From Nephrocerus scutellatus (taxonomy: Eukaryota > Arthropoda > Insecta > Diptera > Pipunculidae): a DNA stretch of 64,000 nucleotides. Location: assembly GCA_947095585.1 (NCBI GenBank), contig OX352762.1, positions 116,156,930 through 116,220,929 on the forward strand. The letters run 5' to 3'. This document shows, one piece after another, positions 11,976-23,812 of this stretch. Made by a program: the position numbers and the translations under genes. The notes below the pieces were generated by a model. That model was not told the DNA's origin. It did not search any database and was given only the letters and a program-made list of their open reading frames with translations. The stretch's first letter is position 1; each line of letters opens with the position of its first letter.

Positions 11976-13384
11976 ACATTTATAAAGACGATAGTTTAGA
12001 AAAACAAGTCTGTTAAGCAAAAGTTAAAAACTGAATTGACAAGCGATGATATTTTTAATGTATATCATAATTGTTAGATTAAACAAATGATTTAACAAAA
12101 AATAAAAAAAAATAATTGTTTTTTAGACCAACAACCAGCAAAGTAAATATTTTACCTGTACGAATCTCGACGAACCTTGGCGAATTTCAAAGCCATTCCA
12201 AAAATTTGATTAGTTCTACTTGTAACAAGCCTACAATTCATTAAAAATATTTTTATTATAACTGATCCATTTTGCATACAATACAATACGCAAATTAATT
12301 GTTTCGTGTTCCATAAAGATGCGCAAATATTAATTATTCTTTTCTCGCTTGATAATCGCATTTAACGACGCACAGTGGTCAGACGACTCGTGGTCCCATT
12401 CGCCATACCTACGCCACATAAATTAAATCAATCGCAATTAAAGCAATTAAACGACATGACGGACGGACGTTCTTATTTACGAGCATTTATCAAAATACAA
12501 TCCCAACAGCTCCCTATAGTGCAGTTTAATTCGTAATTAAAAAAAAAAATCCAAAAAACCTTTATTGTCAAAGTGATGTTCTGAGCATCATCAGCTCTGT
12601 TTTTTTCTGGAAACGCATGAGTGCTTCAAGTGTTTATCCAATTATTTATTTACGAATGTGCACCGAGCCTGTTATACGAATAAATGGGCCCAATTTATTG
12701 TCAATTGTCTTACAACGAAGATATTTATTAATTTTATTTAAAAGTGTTGCGTTCATTATGGTTTATGCCTTGTGAACCCCTGAATTGGTATGCTGATGAT
12801 ATTTCATAACAGATTCAGAACCACTTTGTGCGTGAATGAGCCAGTAAAGTGACTTGGTCAATTGGTAGTTACATTTTATACTTATCTATAAACAATCAAT
12901 AAATCGACAAAAAGTTGTGCTACCTTCATCAAAAAGATTACTGAAGTGAAGTGAAGTGGATTTGCGTCGGATTCGTTCGTCGTGCTTCATCGATCTTAAA
13001 CCACTGAATTTTATACGAAACAGGTTTTTTTTGTGATAACTATTTGCTGATTGATTGTTGGATGTGGCTGATATGGCACGCTTGGCAATTATTCTGGAAC
13101 TAAAGCCCGTCAAAATCATCAGAGACATATACGAGTATACGTTCCCCGTACGCTTATTTCCAGCTTTATTTTCCAAAATGTGAGGTCCATTTGTCGATCA
13201 TTGATCAAAACCCTCACCAAATATCCTCACTTTTAGATTACATTGGCGTAGATTTTTGAAACAATAAATATCTGAAATTAAAATGTGTTTCGTATAAAAA
13301 GAAGACTTTTCGCCCAAAACCGAGTCATTTTCCAATTCTTTTGAAGCCCAACTAAACAAATGGTCATTTGGCTTCGAAGTCTAT
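11976..13384. other. Non-coding stretch, nothing recognised
   Basis: Minus-strand open frames of 69 and 96 codons near 12152-12361 and 12886-13176 have no recognisable domain. The DNA is AT-rich with homopolymer runs. I do not support a gene here. Confidence 0.5.
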
Positions 13385-13562
13385 GATAAGATTAAAAGAA
13401 CATCAAATGCTTAGAACGGTTCTTTTAAATTTTAAGCCACAAATATTCCAGACTTCCCTTCAAAACATTCCAGCAAATTTCAGTTATTTTAATATACTTC
13501 CGCTCCAAATTTACCACCTATTTTATTTTCTATCTTTTGGAGAGCTAGTTATGCTTCAATAA
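13385..13562 (+). repeat. Flank block of a dispersed minisatellite element (copy 1)
   Basis: The segment from AAATGCTTAGAACGGTTC (13405) through ATTCCAGACTTCCC and GCTAGTTATGCTTC aligns with 62254-62430. There the same order of landmarks follows a palindromic version of the first 25 bp. The 64-codon open frame spanning it has no recognisable protein motif and is best read as repeat DNA. Confidence 0.75.
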
Positions 13563-13629
13563 AAGCATTTTGTTTTTAAAAATCTTGATGAAATATGTAT
13601 ATAAAATTTCAATATTATTCAGACGGTAA

Positions 13630-15125
13630 TATCTAGACACCAAAAAGTCCCCCAAAATACCATCAAAAGACTTTCAAAATCCCAAAAGGACCCCCAAATG
13701 ACCATCTAAAAAACCTGTGAAGACCACCTGGAGACTCACTCAAGACCACCCTCAAGATCACCCTAAAGACCCCATTAAGACCACGAGACGACCCCCATCA
13801 ATATTTCTCTAGACCCCCTTAAGACCCCATCAAAACACTCAAGGCCACACTTTAGAACACATAAAAACCCCCTGAAGACTCCACTCACGACCCTCTCAAA
13901 ATCCCCTCAAGAGCCATCTAAGAACCTCCTCAAGACCTCACTAAAAATCCCCACAAAAGTCCCTTAGGGACCCGTCTGAAGAATATCTAAAGAATTTCAA
14001 GATCACCCTTAGACCTCGTTAAGACCACGTTACTACCCCCATTAATACTCCCTCAAGACCACCTCAAACACCCCTTAAGGTTCCCTTAAGACCCCATCAA
14101 AACACTCAAGACCACTTTAAGACTCCACTCATGACTCTATCAAAATCCCCTCAAGTACTCCTCAAGACCCCTCATTACCCCACCAAAGATTCTCACAGAA
14201 CCCCTCGAGACCCCCTCAAAACCACCCAACGACCTTTCTAAGAACCCCTTAAGACCCCACTCAAGATTCCCCTAAGACTCCCACAAAACCCTCTTAAGAA
14301 CCTACTCAAGACCACCTAATAACCCCTCAAGACCCCTCTCAAAACCCCCTCAAGACACTGCTAAAGATTCCCTTAAGAACCCCTCAAAGCCCTCCTTAGA
14401 CCCCTCAAAACGGTCTGAAGATACCCTCAAGACTCCACCCATGACCCTCTCAAAATCCGATCAATAACCCTTCAAGCCCACCTAAACACCCCACTAAATC
14501 ATCTCAACATCTCAAGACTCCCCTCAAACCACTCTCAAGACCACTCTCAAGACCACTTAAGAACCACCCTTAACACCCCGTCAGGACCCCGTTAGGACCC
14601 CTTTAAGACCCCCTAAAGACTCCCTCAAGACCATCACACGACTCTTTAGATTCCCTTAAGACCCCCACAAAACCCTCTTAAGACCCAAGACCCTCTCAAA
14701 CTTTCATAAACTCCACTCAAGATTCAAGATTCCCTTAAGGCTCCGCAAAACCCTCGTCAAGACCCACTCAAACCCCGATTGAGATCACCGCAAGAATACC
14801 TCAAGACTCCCGTAAACCGCCCTCAATACCCCCTCAAGACAACCCTCGACACCCATCACAAGACCTTAATAACTCCATAAGACTCCCTCACTTCGCTCTA
14901 AATATCCACTCATAACCACCCTCAGCCGCCTCAAGTAACACCTTTAATGCTCCCTTAACATCATCTCAAGAGGCCTTCAAAACTACATCAAAAGCCCATC
15001 TCAAACCTACCTCAAAACCCTCTTTAAACCCCCTCAAGACCCCCTCTAGCCCACCTGAAGGCCCCATCATGACTCACCTCAAGACCCATCTCAAGACCAA
15101 CCTGAAGACCATCCGAAAAGTCCTA
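13630..15125. repeat. C-rich degenerate minisatellite (CTCAAGACCCC-like)
   Basis: About 1.5 kb made of diverged, variable-length units built on CAAGACCCC and CTCAAGACC. The plus strand is C/A-rich and nearly free of G runs, so strand asymmetry is extreme. Reverse-oriented arrays of the same motif lie at 41740-42395 and 61785-62180. The degeneracy suggests an old array. No coding frame survives through it. Confidence 0.9.
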
Positions 15126-15139
15126 CCCCAAAAATGCGT

Positions 15140-15260
15140 ATGCGACTTACAGATTTGTAATGAAGGAAGCGTGACAGAATGACATATAAACCGACAGAAA
15201 GATAGAAAGTCACATAGACACACAGCCACAGGCAAGTTAATATAAAAGTATTTAAAATAG
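15140..15260 (+). repeat. Conserved end block of the minisatellite element and GGCAAGTTAATAT tail
   Basis: The piece TTTGTAATGAAGGAAGCGTG followed by ACAGAATGACATATA (15155-15190) is matched in reverse complement at 61886-61925. That copy also sits next to a C-rich array. The following CACAGCCACAGGCAAGTT plus AATATA resembles tails at 41660, 45780 and 48390. Confidence 0.75.
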
Positions 15261-15703
15261 GTACTCTTCTTAAGTTTATTTCTAGATTTTTCTCGTTAAA
15301 TGTTTACAACTACAGTGTTACATGATATGAAATATGAGAAAAAATCGTAGATGCAGAAATGACATGTGTTAAGAGCTACAATTAACTAAAGTTGTTTTTT
15401 TTAAATATTTTAAATTTTTTAACTTATGAGTTTACTTTTTTTTCGTGTGCATTAAATGAATACGATTGAAACTACTGTTCATCGATTTACCAGTAATGTT
15501 ACGATATAATAAATTAATAAAATAGATATTTTAAAAAAATCACTAAAACTTAAACAAATACTGATGTATATTTTTATATTTCTTTTCAGAAATATTGTAT
15601 TTGCAGCTAAGGACTTAAGGATTTTGTTGAAAATTAAAAATGGTGAGTTTATTTAAATGGTCATTTTATATACATCATACATTTATATTTTCGTCGCAAA
15701 TGA
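15261..15703. other. AT-rich spacer
   Basis: Very AT-rich, with poly-T and poly-A runs and no open frame of note. Confidence 0.5.
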
Positions 15704-16440
15704 ATGTCAATGGAATTGATAAGACCCTACTTGATTGGACTAGTAACTACCTTTTGTGACCGTTCCAGATCGTGCAATACGGTTTCAAATCACCGTATAA
15801 ACGCAGGTGTACCCCAAGGCTCTCTTCTGTCTCCGATACTCTGTCTCATTTTCATAAATGATCTCCTGTTCGCTACTTCAAATGCAATCCATATGATTTC
15901 ACGCTTCCAGCAAGTGGACGTATGTTAAGCACGTTAAATGTTGACCTTGACAGCATAACAAGGTGGGGACTACATAATAGAGTAGAATTTAACGCTTCCA
16001 AAACCCAATGCTGTCTTCTGTTGTCCAAGCGTTATTTAAACCCCCAATCTTTATCCATGAATGGATCTTGCATCAAAAGCGGTCTTCAAAGGAAATATCC
16101 AGATGCATCCATTCCGCCCATTCTCGAACCCATCCTTAATGCACGTGCCTCAACTCGAGCCCACCATTAGGCTTATCTTCGGACGTACTAACCAATTAAG
16201 GCGTTTCTTTTTTAGGCGGCGTACTATAGTTATGTTTGAATGAATTTCCCGACTCTTTGCTTCCGCATTTGTATGATCTGCAGTCATTTAAGACTCGCGT
16301 GCAAAGACATCTCATCTTTTCCTCTCTCTTATTTCCTAACGCCCACGCTCTTCAAAGCTTTATAAAATCCTCTGAGCTTATGTACATTAGAAAGAAAAAA
16401 GCAGTCGAAGGTATGAGAGTTCCAATATGAGCCAAATAAA
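15704..16440 (+). pseudogene. Non-LTR retrotransposon 3' half (CR1/Jockey type), decayed
   Basis: Plus-strand pieces in order: RT palm motif INAGVPQGSLLSPIL followed by FINDLLFATSNAIH (15790-15900), WGLHNRVEFNASKTQCCLL (about 15960-16030), an RLIFGRTNQLRRFF segment (16170-16215) and the tail NEFPDSLLPHLYDLQSFKTR (16240-16300). The catalytic FADD that should follow SNAIH is lost, because the sequence breaks straight into another frame at 15895. It is the best-preserved tail of this family in the window, and 47.1-47.7 kb and 60.98 kb carry related pieces. Confidence 0.85.
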
Positions 16441-17660
16441 AAATCATTTAAAGGGACCCCATTAAAAAAGGAACACGCTATGATCTCAAGCAAAATTGGT
16501 GGAAAGAAGTCGGTTAAATATCGGCATGTCACCAATTGGCAGTTCCAAATGAATACTTACTTATCCATAACTAAAATCTAATTTCACGGACAGGAGTTTG
16601 TAATGTTTTTTAATACAACTCATCCTTCAGAGAAATTGCGGCATATCACAAAGTTGTATAAAATAGAAAACTTTTTAATTGAAGTTATGATATAGACGTT
16701 AAAGATTTGTCAGCAATAATAAAATTGATATTTAAATGAAATTTAAGTTAAAAAAAAGTTTTTATTTCTTCTAAACTTAACTTTTGAATGTGAAATGTCT
16801 ACGTTCAGTTCCAATTGCATTCTTACAAAGTTATACAAAACAAAAAACGCAACTCCCTAAAAGAGAAAAAGATAAAAACCACCGAAAAGAAAAGAAGAAA
16901 ATGAAAAATTTCCCAAACTGGATACATAGAAATCACACAGTGGAAAATAAGATAACTGCATTTGATATAAATTATATTCAGGGTAAGTAGATTCCAAATT
17001 GAAAACTGCATCATGAGCTTTCTGGTGGGGCGGGCAATATGCGAGCGTAATCTCCTCCGCATCAGTGGTCACAAGCATGCAGAAAGTCTCATTGTTCCCT
17101 TCATCCCCTGCAACACACAATTCAACAATTCGCGTTGACGCGGTGTAATACTACAAAGTAGAAGAATCCTTTCCAAGTACGATTACAGTCAGTTCTCGTT
17201 GGCTGTAGCGTTTTGTCCCCATGGTATCAGAAGCGAAACGAGAGGAGAGAATCAGAAAATCGACAACCCCAAACTGGCAAATATTTTTCTGGTTGTAAAA
17301 TGCTGGAAACTATGATAAAGCGATTTAATGAATCATCAGTCTGGAAGTGATTCGACGTGCGATCCTTTCAGTTTGTCTTGGTAACACAGGGTGGTGTATT
17401 TGAATTACAACCGCACAGCGATTATGGAAATTACAAAAAGAAGAAGAAATAAATACGGCAACCCAAATTGCAGAGTGCATTCATGGCGATTCGGAAAATG
17501 TTTGATGTTCAGGACGTGAAAATGAGAGCAAGTGTATAAGACCTTATAATTTTGTTTGCAGAATTTGATATGATATGATATGATATCAAAGCTTTGAATT
17601 TTATTAAATAAATTGTTTTGTCCTTTAATGGGTAGGTCACATGGGCAGATCACATTTGAA
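16441..17660. other. Non-coding stretch with a short ATATG repeat
   Basis: No gene is supported. Open frames of 66-87 codons overlap on both strands near 16784-17120 and are AT/AG-rich. A small (ATATG)n run lies at about 17566-17586. Confidence 0.5.
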
Positions 17661-20600
17661 TCATACATCTTTCTTCTTCTTACTTTCCTTTACTCCGCGG
17701 CTTCTACAAACGCCCACCAACGAACTCGAATTATCGCCTGAGGTTTTAAGAGATGCCACTCTGTGCCCAGGGATCTTGCTTCCTCTTATATTGTTCTTTT
17801 CCATGTCTTGCTTGCTAGGACGGACAACTCGGCGGCGTCCTTGTGGATTCAAGTCGAGCGCTAGTTTCGTAATATTATCCGCTGACTTTCTCAAAGTGTG
17901 GCCAATCCAGCTCCATTTTCAACGTCTGATGGTGATCGCGATTGCTTCCAGCTGCGTTACTCTCCACAAGTCTTGATTGGTGATAATGTCCGGCCATCTT
18001 ATTCTCAGTATCTGCCTTAAGCACTTGTTGACGAAGACTTGAAGACGCGTCGCAATTGGCTCTGTGACTTTCCACGTTTCGCAGCCATACAAGAGTACTG
18101 AGAGAACGTTAGATCTGAAAATCGTTAGCTTCAGATTCCGAAAGATTTGCGGGAATACTATAGGAGTGTCGCTCATTGTTTACACGAGAGCACACATCCG
18201 AGTCAGCACCACCATTTTTTGACATCCAGCTGCCAAAATATCAAAACTTATCGACTTCCTCTATCTGGTGTCCGTCAATCGAGAGATCGCATGTTCCACT
18301 AGCGTTAATGCGAAGTAGTTTTGTTTTTGAGACGTTAATTTTTAAACCCACTTTGTTAGCGTGGAATTCTAGTGAGTTTAATTTTCGCTCCATGTCACCT
18401 ACCGATTGTGATAAGAGACAGATATCATCGGCATAGTCCAGGTCTTCTAGGCGGTGAAAAACATTCCATGACAAACTGAGTTTACTGAGTATACCGAGTA
18501 TGCTCTATGAGAGTACTTGGTGTACAGGTTGAACTGGAAGTAATGGGTGTACTGGGTTTAATGGGTGTACTCAGTATACTCTGTACACCCAGTACACTCA
18601 GTTCACCCAGTACACCAAGTATGGAGTACGGGTTACTATTTTCATCACCAAGTGGAAGACAATTGTGAAAAGCAATGGTGAGAGGGTGCAACCTTGCTTG
18701 ACTCCCGAGTAGATGTTGAAAGGTGACCGTTATGAACGACGTGGCATATTGAGTCGCGGTACAGCTCCTTAATGATGTTAATGAGTTTTTCCGGAACGCT
18801 ATCAAAAGCGCGTTTGAAATCTGCAAAAACCATATACAGAGGAAAGCGATACTCAACTGACTGTTGATTATACGCAGGGTGTTAATTTGATCAGTGCAAG
18901 AACGGTTTGGGCGAAATCTGCTTGTTCATTTCTTAAAATTGGCTCCGTAAGCGCCTAGCTATTGTAGAGGAGATCACTTTGTTTTTGGTGTTTAGCAGGG
19001 TAATTCCTCTCCAGTTTTCGTAATTGCTAAAATCACCTTTCTTGGGGAGTTTGACTTTTAAGCCTTCTTTTATCGACGATGGGATGGACTCATATTCCCA
19101 GATATCTTGATATATCGCATGCAATGTTCGCGTAGTTAACTCGACGTCGGCTTGAAGAAGTTCTGCGTAGATGTTGTCCATTGCTGCTGCTGCTTTACCT
19201 GATTGGAGTGAACGAATTGTTGTCCCTATCTCATCCAACGAAGGAGTAGCGACGCTGTTCTTAAGAAGCCTATTAGGGTGGGTTGATGGACGTGCCTGGC
19301 GAAGTACAATTCAAAACATTCTTAAAATGTTCTGTCCAGCGGGTTAATCGTTGTTCCTCCATAAGGATCAAAGAGCAGTCTATTGCCTTAACAGTGTAGT
19401 TGAAGAGATGAGTTGGTAGACTGTTCTGTACTGTCTACTATCAGCGGCTTGCTGTGCTTGTGTTGCGATGTCGCTTAGCCATGCTCGTTTGTCATTCCCA
19501 GCTGAACGGCCAACTTGCCAGTGCAGATACTTATACTTCTGCGCTAATGCGCTTCGATCGGCACACGAGGCCGCGTTTAACTCTGCTTTGATGGATTGGC
19601 ATTCATGAATGTTGTTCCATGTGCTATCTGATATCCATTCTTTTCTAATTTTGTCGGGATATCCTAAAATGGTTGAGGCTGCTTTCGTATACGCATTTAC
19701 GGTTTTCTCCCATTTGGACTCTGGGCTTTGGGGCTGTATCTAAAAGAGTGACTGTTGTATGCGGGATACAGATTGCAGTTTCACATCTAAGTCTTTCAGT
19801 GCTGCTACAGCTGGCTTTCTCGTTGTTTGATTTCGTGTGGTTGAGCGGACCGCGATATTCAATCGCACACTGTCGCTGTAGACATCGGCTCTTCGGGTTC
19901 TAACGTCCAGCAATGATGATCGCCACTTGCGGATTATAGCGATGTGATCAATCTGGTTGTTGGTACATGTGATCAGGAGACGTCCAGGTGGCTTTTTGGA
20001 TGTTTTTGTGGGTAAATTATGTTGCCATCAAAACATAGATCAGCAAACCTTTCTCCGTTGTCATTCATAGAACCAAGGGCATGCTTTCCAATGACATGTT
20101 CCCAATCATTGTTGTCGCTGCCCACTTTTTCATTAAGGTCACCCATCAAAATAACGATGTCACTCTTCCGTAGTTGATCTAATGAATTATTTAGACTCAA
20201 GTAAAACGTGTCTTTTTCTTCAGTGGTGGCTTGTCGACCTGTCGAACAGCAGATTTAAATCTTGCAATAATAATTCTATCGAATATTGCTTGCAAGTCTC
20301 GTAACGATCTTCAGGCGGCTTAAGAGAGTAGAAATCCCACTCCATTTGCATGGTGTTCTCCTGGAGGCTTACTCGAAAAAATTAGAAACTCGCCGGTAGA
20401 TGTTCGTTTTTCCCCTACTCCAGTCCATCTCACCACACTAAGACCAAGAATCTCTAGATGGTATTTACGAAATTATTTTGTTAATTGTGCAAGCGTTGTT
20501 GTCTTGACGAGCGTGCGTATGTTGCAAGTTCCAAAACGTGTCCTTTTCCGTGGTCCAAAGGTCATTGTTGATAAATTCGATACGTATCCGAGGCTTGTAT

Positions 20601-20690
20601 TAGTTTCAAGAATAAATTTATTCAGTTGAGTGGTGATTGGCCAACCGCAACCTAGCGCCACCGACCAAGGCAAGTCCCCTTCTTATTTAG
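17661..20690 (-). pseudogene. RTE-like non-LTR retrotransposon, near full length but broken
   Basis: Domains run down the minus strand in the expected order. The endonuclease start is RTRFGTCNIRTL (near 20520). The endonuclease catalytic stretch is DIVILMGDLNEKVGSDN (near 20140). RT follows: LPKKGDFSNYENWRGITLL near 19000, then FADFKRAFDSVPEKL near 18800, and the polymerase box LDYADDICLLSQ at 18420 with both aspartates intact. The tail has LYGCETWKV and RIRWPDIITNQDLW (18000-18100), then NPQGRR near 17850. Such elements encode one protein with endonuclease and RT and no RNase H, and move by target-primed reverse transcription. Frames change at least five times, and a palindromic insertion interrupts RT at 18475-18630. 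It cannot be functional. Confidence 0.88.
18475..18630. repeat. Palindromic GTGTACTGGG-type minisatellite inside the RTE copy
   Basis: Units such as GGGTGTACTGGG on the left half face reverse-complement units such as ACACCCAGTACAC on the right half, with AGTACTTGGTGTAC answering GTACACCAAGTATG. The flanks belong to the RT domain between the GCTLSP-like region and YADD. The block therefore interrupts a previously continuous element and could fold into a large hairpin. Confidence 0.8.
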
Positions 20691-22254
20691 CCCCGACCCA
20701 AGCCAATACAAATAGGATTGGGTACCGAAATCGTTTACTTTATTTGGCCGAGTTTCCAGTGACGCAAAGTGGACCCATAAGATAGGAGTTGTGATGCGAG
20801 AGGCTAAGGACATGACTGTCTATAATCGCGTCATCATCACAGTTTGTCACCATACATACATTACTTCTATTAAAGTGTCTGTTGACCTATGCTACAATAA
20901 CAAATACAACTTCTCTTCCTACCTCTTCCATATTTCCCGAGTTACCATTAAACTAAATTTTAAGATTTCAACCAGACGATGTAAACCAACCTGAACAACT
21001 TGGTTCTTCTATGTAAAAATAATAAGATGAAGACTTACAGAGAAATATTCCTGGAAATTTAATGTCAGCAGAACAGTCGATTGTAAAAAAAAATTTGCAA
21101 ACGGACAGACAAACTGATGGTGTAGCGGTTTTTTGGTTTTTTTTTTTTGAAGAAACTCAAAACTTCCGACACAAAAGGGAATACAAAAGAAACGCTGATG
21201 AACACAGAATATTGCTCATTTGAATATATTTTTATCCTTCCTTCTTTTGTCTGATTTGGCCAATTTGTGCATCAATGCTCTCCTAGATTCAATTTCACTT
21301 GTCTCCTGCCAGTTGCGAGGCAGCCGCTTCCAGCTACGACAAACAAACACGCAAAAGTACGAGTAACTAACGAAGGTATAAATCGCTGACCAGATGAAAA
21401 ATTGCAGGGATAATTGATTGTTGCTGGTTGAAGAGACGCCTGATTGAAGCTCCTCATCCCAGTCGTTGGAAAGTACTCTACACCTACCTTAAATTCGTCT
21501 CCTCTTCTCCATTAAAATAAAAATAAAAGAAAAGTGCGAGTTTGTACATCGACAATAAATAAAATGTCGACGACCATATGATTCATGAGGACATTTTTTT
21601 AAAGGATGTTTGCTTTCAGCTTATACACTCTCGATGTCATAGTAACGTACGAGGATGGCAGGTTTTTTGCTATTTTTTTTATCCACAATATAAATGCCAT
21701 GATGATGATCAACCACTTGATGGTGTTGATGTGTGTTGCATTGTGAGCGTTCCTAGCTACTGAACATCGTCGACCGCCCGTACTCGTAATGAAATTTTCA
21801 ATCTCATTAGCCTGACATCATAACATAACATTCACAATCAATCATTGGATTTTCTGTACATTTGTTATGTTCGCCCAAAACAAGTGAAGTAAGCGACTGA
21901 TGGAAATTCGCATAATTTATCACATTTCAAACAAAAAGCTTAAACACTTAATAGGGTAGAAATTCAAATTCCTTAATTCAGCCACTAACCAGTAAGTAGG
22001 TACGAAGTGCGAAAATACAACTTGCTTGCTCTCACAGGGTGTTTTTAAACTCCATTTTTTGTGTAATTCTTAAACGGTTAAAAAAACAATTTACTATATG
22101 GGCATATTAGAGATTGAAAGATAACGTAAACAAATAATAATTTAAAACGTATATTTGGACAGTATATTCTTTTGAAAAAGAAAATGTACGGGTAGTTAGC
22201 GCGGTCCCTTTCAGTTAAAAGTGGTAAGTAATCCATTAAACGAACCAATCCTCA
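20691..22254. other. Non-coding stretch, nothing recognised
   Basis: Short open frames near 20791-20994, 21272-21457 and 21578-21763 have no recognisable motif. There are poly-T runs and AT-rich sequence. I see no transposon domain. Confidence 0.5.
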
Positions 22255-22267
22255 AACTTAGTTGTAC

Positions 22268-22400
22268 AGTTGCAGAAGTAGCTCTCTCTGCACAGGCAAG
22301 TATCACCTTCACCAACTCCACCGAAGTTACGTCCAATCGTGGTGGGAGCATTCTTGGAGATTCACTCCTCTTCTCCTGGCTGTGGGCGGGCAAAGGTGAC
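22268..22400 (+). repeat. Short dispersed repeat (partner at 23570-23668)
   Basis: GCTCTCTCTGCACAGGCAAG followed by TATCACC, then ACTCCACCGAAGTT and GTGGGAGCATTCTTGG, recurs 1.3 kb downstream with small indels. Family unknown. Confidence 0.7.
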
Positions 22401-22569
22401 TATTTTGGCACTGTTAGATCTATACACCCCTTTCATTTGCAGTTCACCCAACGCATTTATAAAAGATCCATTGGTAGACACCATATTCTCTTTTAAGTTG
22501 TGAGCTGGCATAGGATGCCTTTCCGCAGGAGCCTCTCACCTTACTACCTAAAGAAAACGAATAACTGGG

Positions 22570-23225
22570 TCAAATTTAAACACCCTGTACGCGATACAAT
22601 GGCGGTCAGCTATCAGAATAGGGCGAATAACACAGAATCCTCTAGAGTTCTAGAATTGCAGGTGGCATTAACTATCGCTGACTGGTGGGAGTGCGATTTA
22701 ACCTCCACGTGGTAGCCGCCGGTAATTTTTCTCCAAATACAGGAATAGCTAAATGATCGGGCTAGTCCTTTAAATTAAGGTTGGCGCGAGGCCAATAACC
22801 TCGCCCGTAAAAAAAAATCTTATTACGGAACCCCAAATCAGCCTCGAATACACTGATGAACGACGACGACCACGGCAACGAAAACGGCTAAACAATTTAA
22901 GAATTTTCTTATGAAACGTACGTTCACTGTATAGAGCTCGAGCTGCAGAACAGCTAATCGATCCGAGACTAGGTTGTTTAGCAAAAAGTATTCCGACCTC
23001 TAAGCCGCTTTCGAGAAAAAAGTCTTACGGAGAATTGTTGGCCCCGTATGTGAGGAAGGACGTTTCTGGAGACTCTATAATGATGAGATCTACGAGCGTT
23101 ACCTAGCTCGCATGAGCGAAGAGGATCCTGCTCGGAAAGTCCTTTGCGATAGGATTTATGAAACACGACAGCGAGGCCGGCCAATCCTATGCTGGAAGGA
23201 TGGCCCATTGACCCTCCGACCAATA
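22570..23225 (+). pseudogene. Internally deleted RTE derivative: 5' leader joined to 3' coding end
   Basis: 22570-22950 matches, in reverse complement, the sequence beyond the 5' side of the long RTE-like pseudogene (52080-52290). Landmarks are the CGACGACGACCACGGCAACG block and GATCGGGCTAG. From about 23000 it jumps to the element's C-terminal coding end: FEKKVLRRIVGPV, then YNDEIYERY, LARMSEEDPARKVLC and TRQRGRP. Compared with the copy at 57720 kb, YERY is followed directly by LARM, so a further ~48 bp is lost. Nearly all of the endonuclease and RT is missing. It could be a simple deletion or a non-autonomous derivative. Confidence 0.75.
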
Positions 23226-23456
23226 ACCTCCTCCACCCATTGACCACCTCAGCCATACAAAAAATTTTAGATCGCGCGCTGCTAAATTGCTTGAAGTGAT
23301 TTGATAGCGTGTCAGTGTCAGAACAAACAATCTATTTAGATTACTTAAGGGTTAAGGAGAAGTTAAATTGGTTGTTGGTATGATGTATAGCTTAGAGCTT
23401 AAAAGGCTTCAATTAGACGCGGTTTCTTTTTAGTACGTTTTCTGTACGCGAAGATA

Positions 23457-23812
23457 ACTCTAGACAATTGTTGCACTTTATCATCATACACAGAGGAAAT
23501 ATGTAGCACAATTAGGTATAGGTAGTTACATAGGTAGATAAGTAATCCTCAAGACCAATGCGAAAATCTAAATCTCGCTCTCTCTGCACAGGCAGGTATC
23601 ACCAACTCAACCGAAGTTCCGCCCATTCGTTGTGGGAGCATTCTTGGTCCCTCCTCTTTTCCTGGCAGTGTACTGGAAAAGGTGACTCTAAACAATTGTT
23701 GCACTTTATCATAATACACAGAGGAAATATGTATTACGATAGCACAATTATGTAGGTATAGGTAGGTACATAACAGATAAGTAATCCTCAAGACCAATGC
23801 GAAAATCTAAAT
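23457..23812. repeat. Direct duplication, ~229-bp period
   Basis: CTCTAGACAATTGTTGCACT at 23457 recurs as CTCTAAACAATTGTTGCACT at 23686. The match continues through ACACAGAGGAAATATG to GACCAATGCGAAAATCTAAA. The second copy stops at about 23812. Either it is a partial tandem duplication, or ~120-bp direct repeats flank the small repeat at 23570-23668. Confidence 0.8.

Noticed and set aside
17661..18436. Plus-strand frames of 86-111 codons at 17641-17976 and 18176-18436
   Set aside because: They are antisense shadows of the RTE-like element read on the minus strand.
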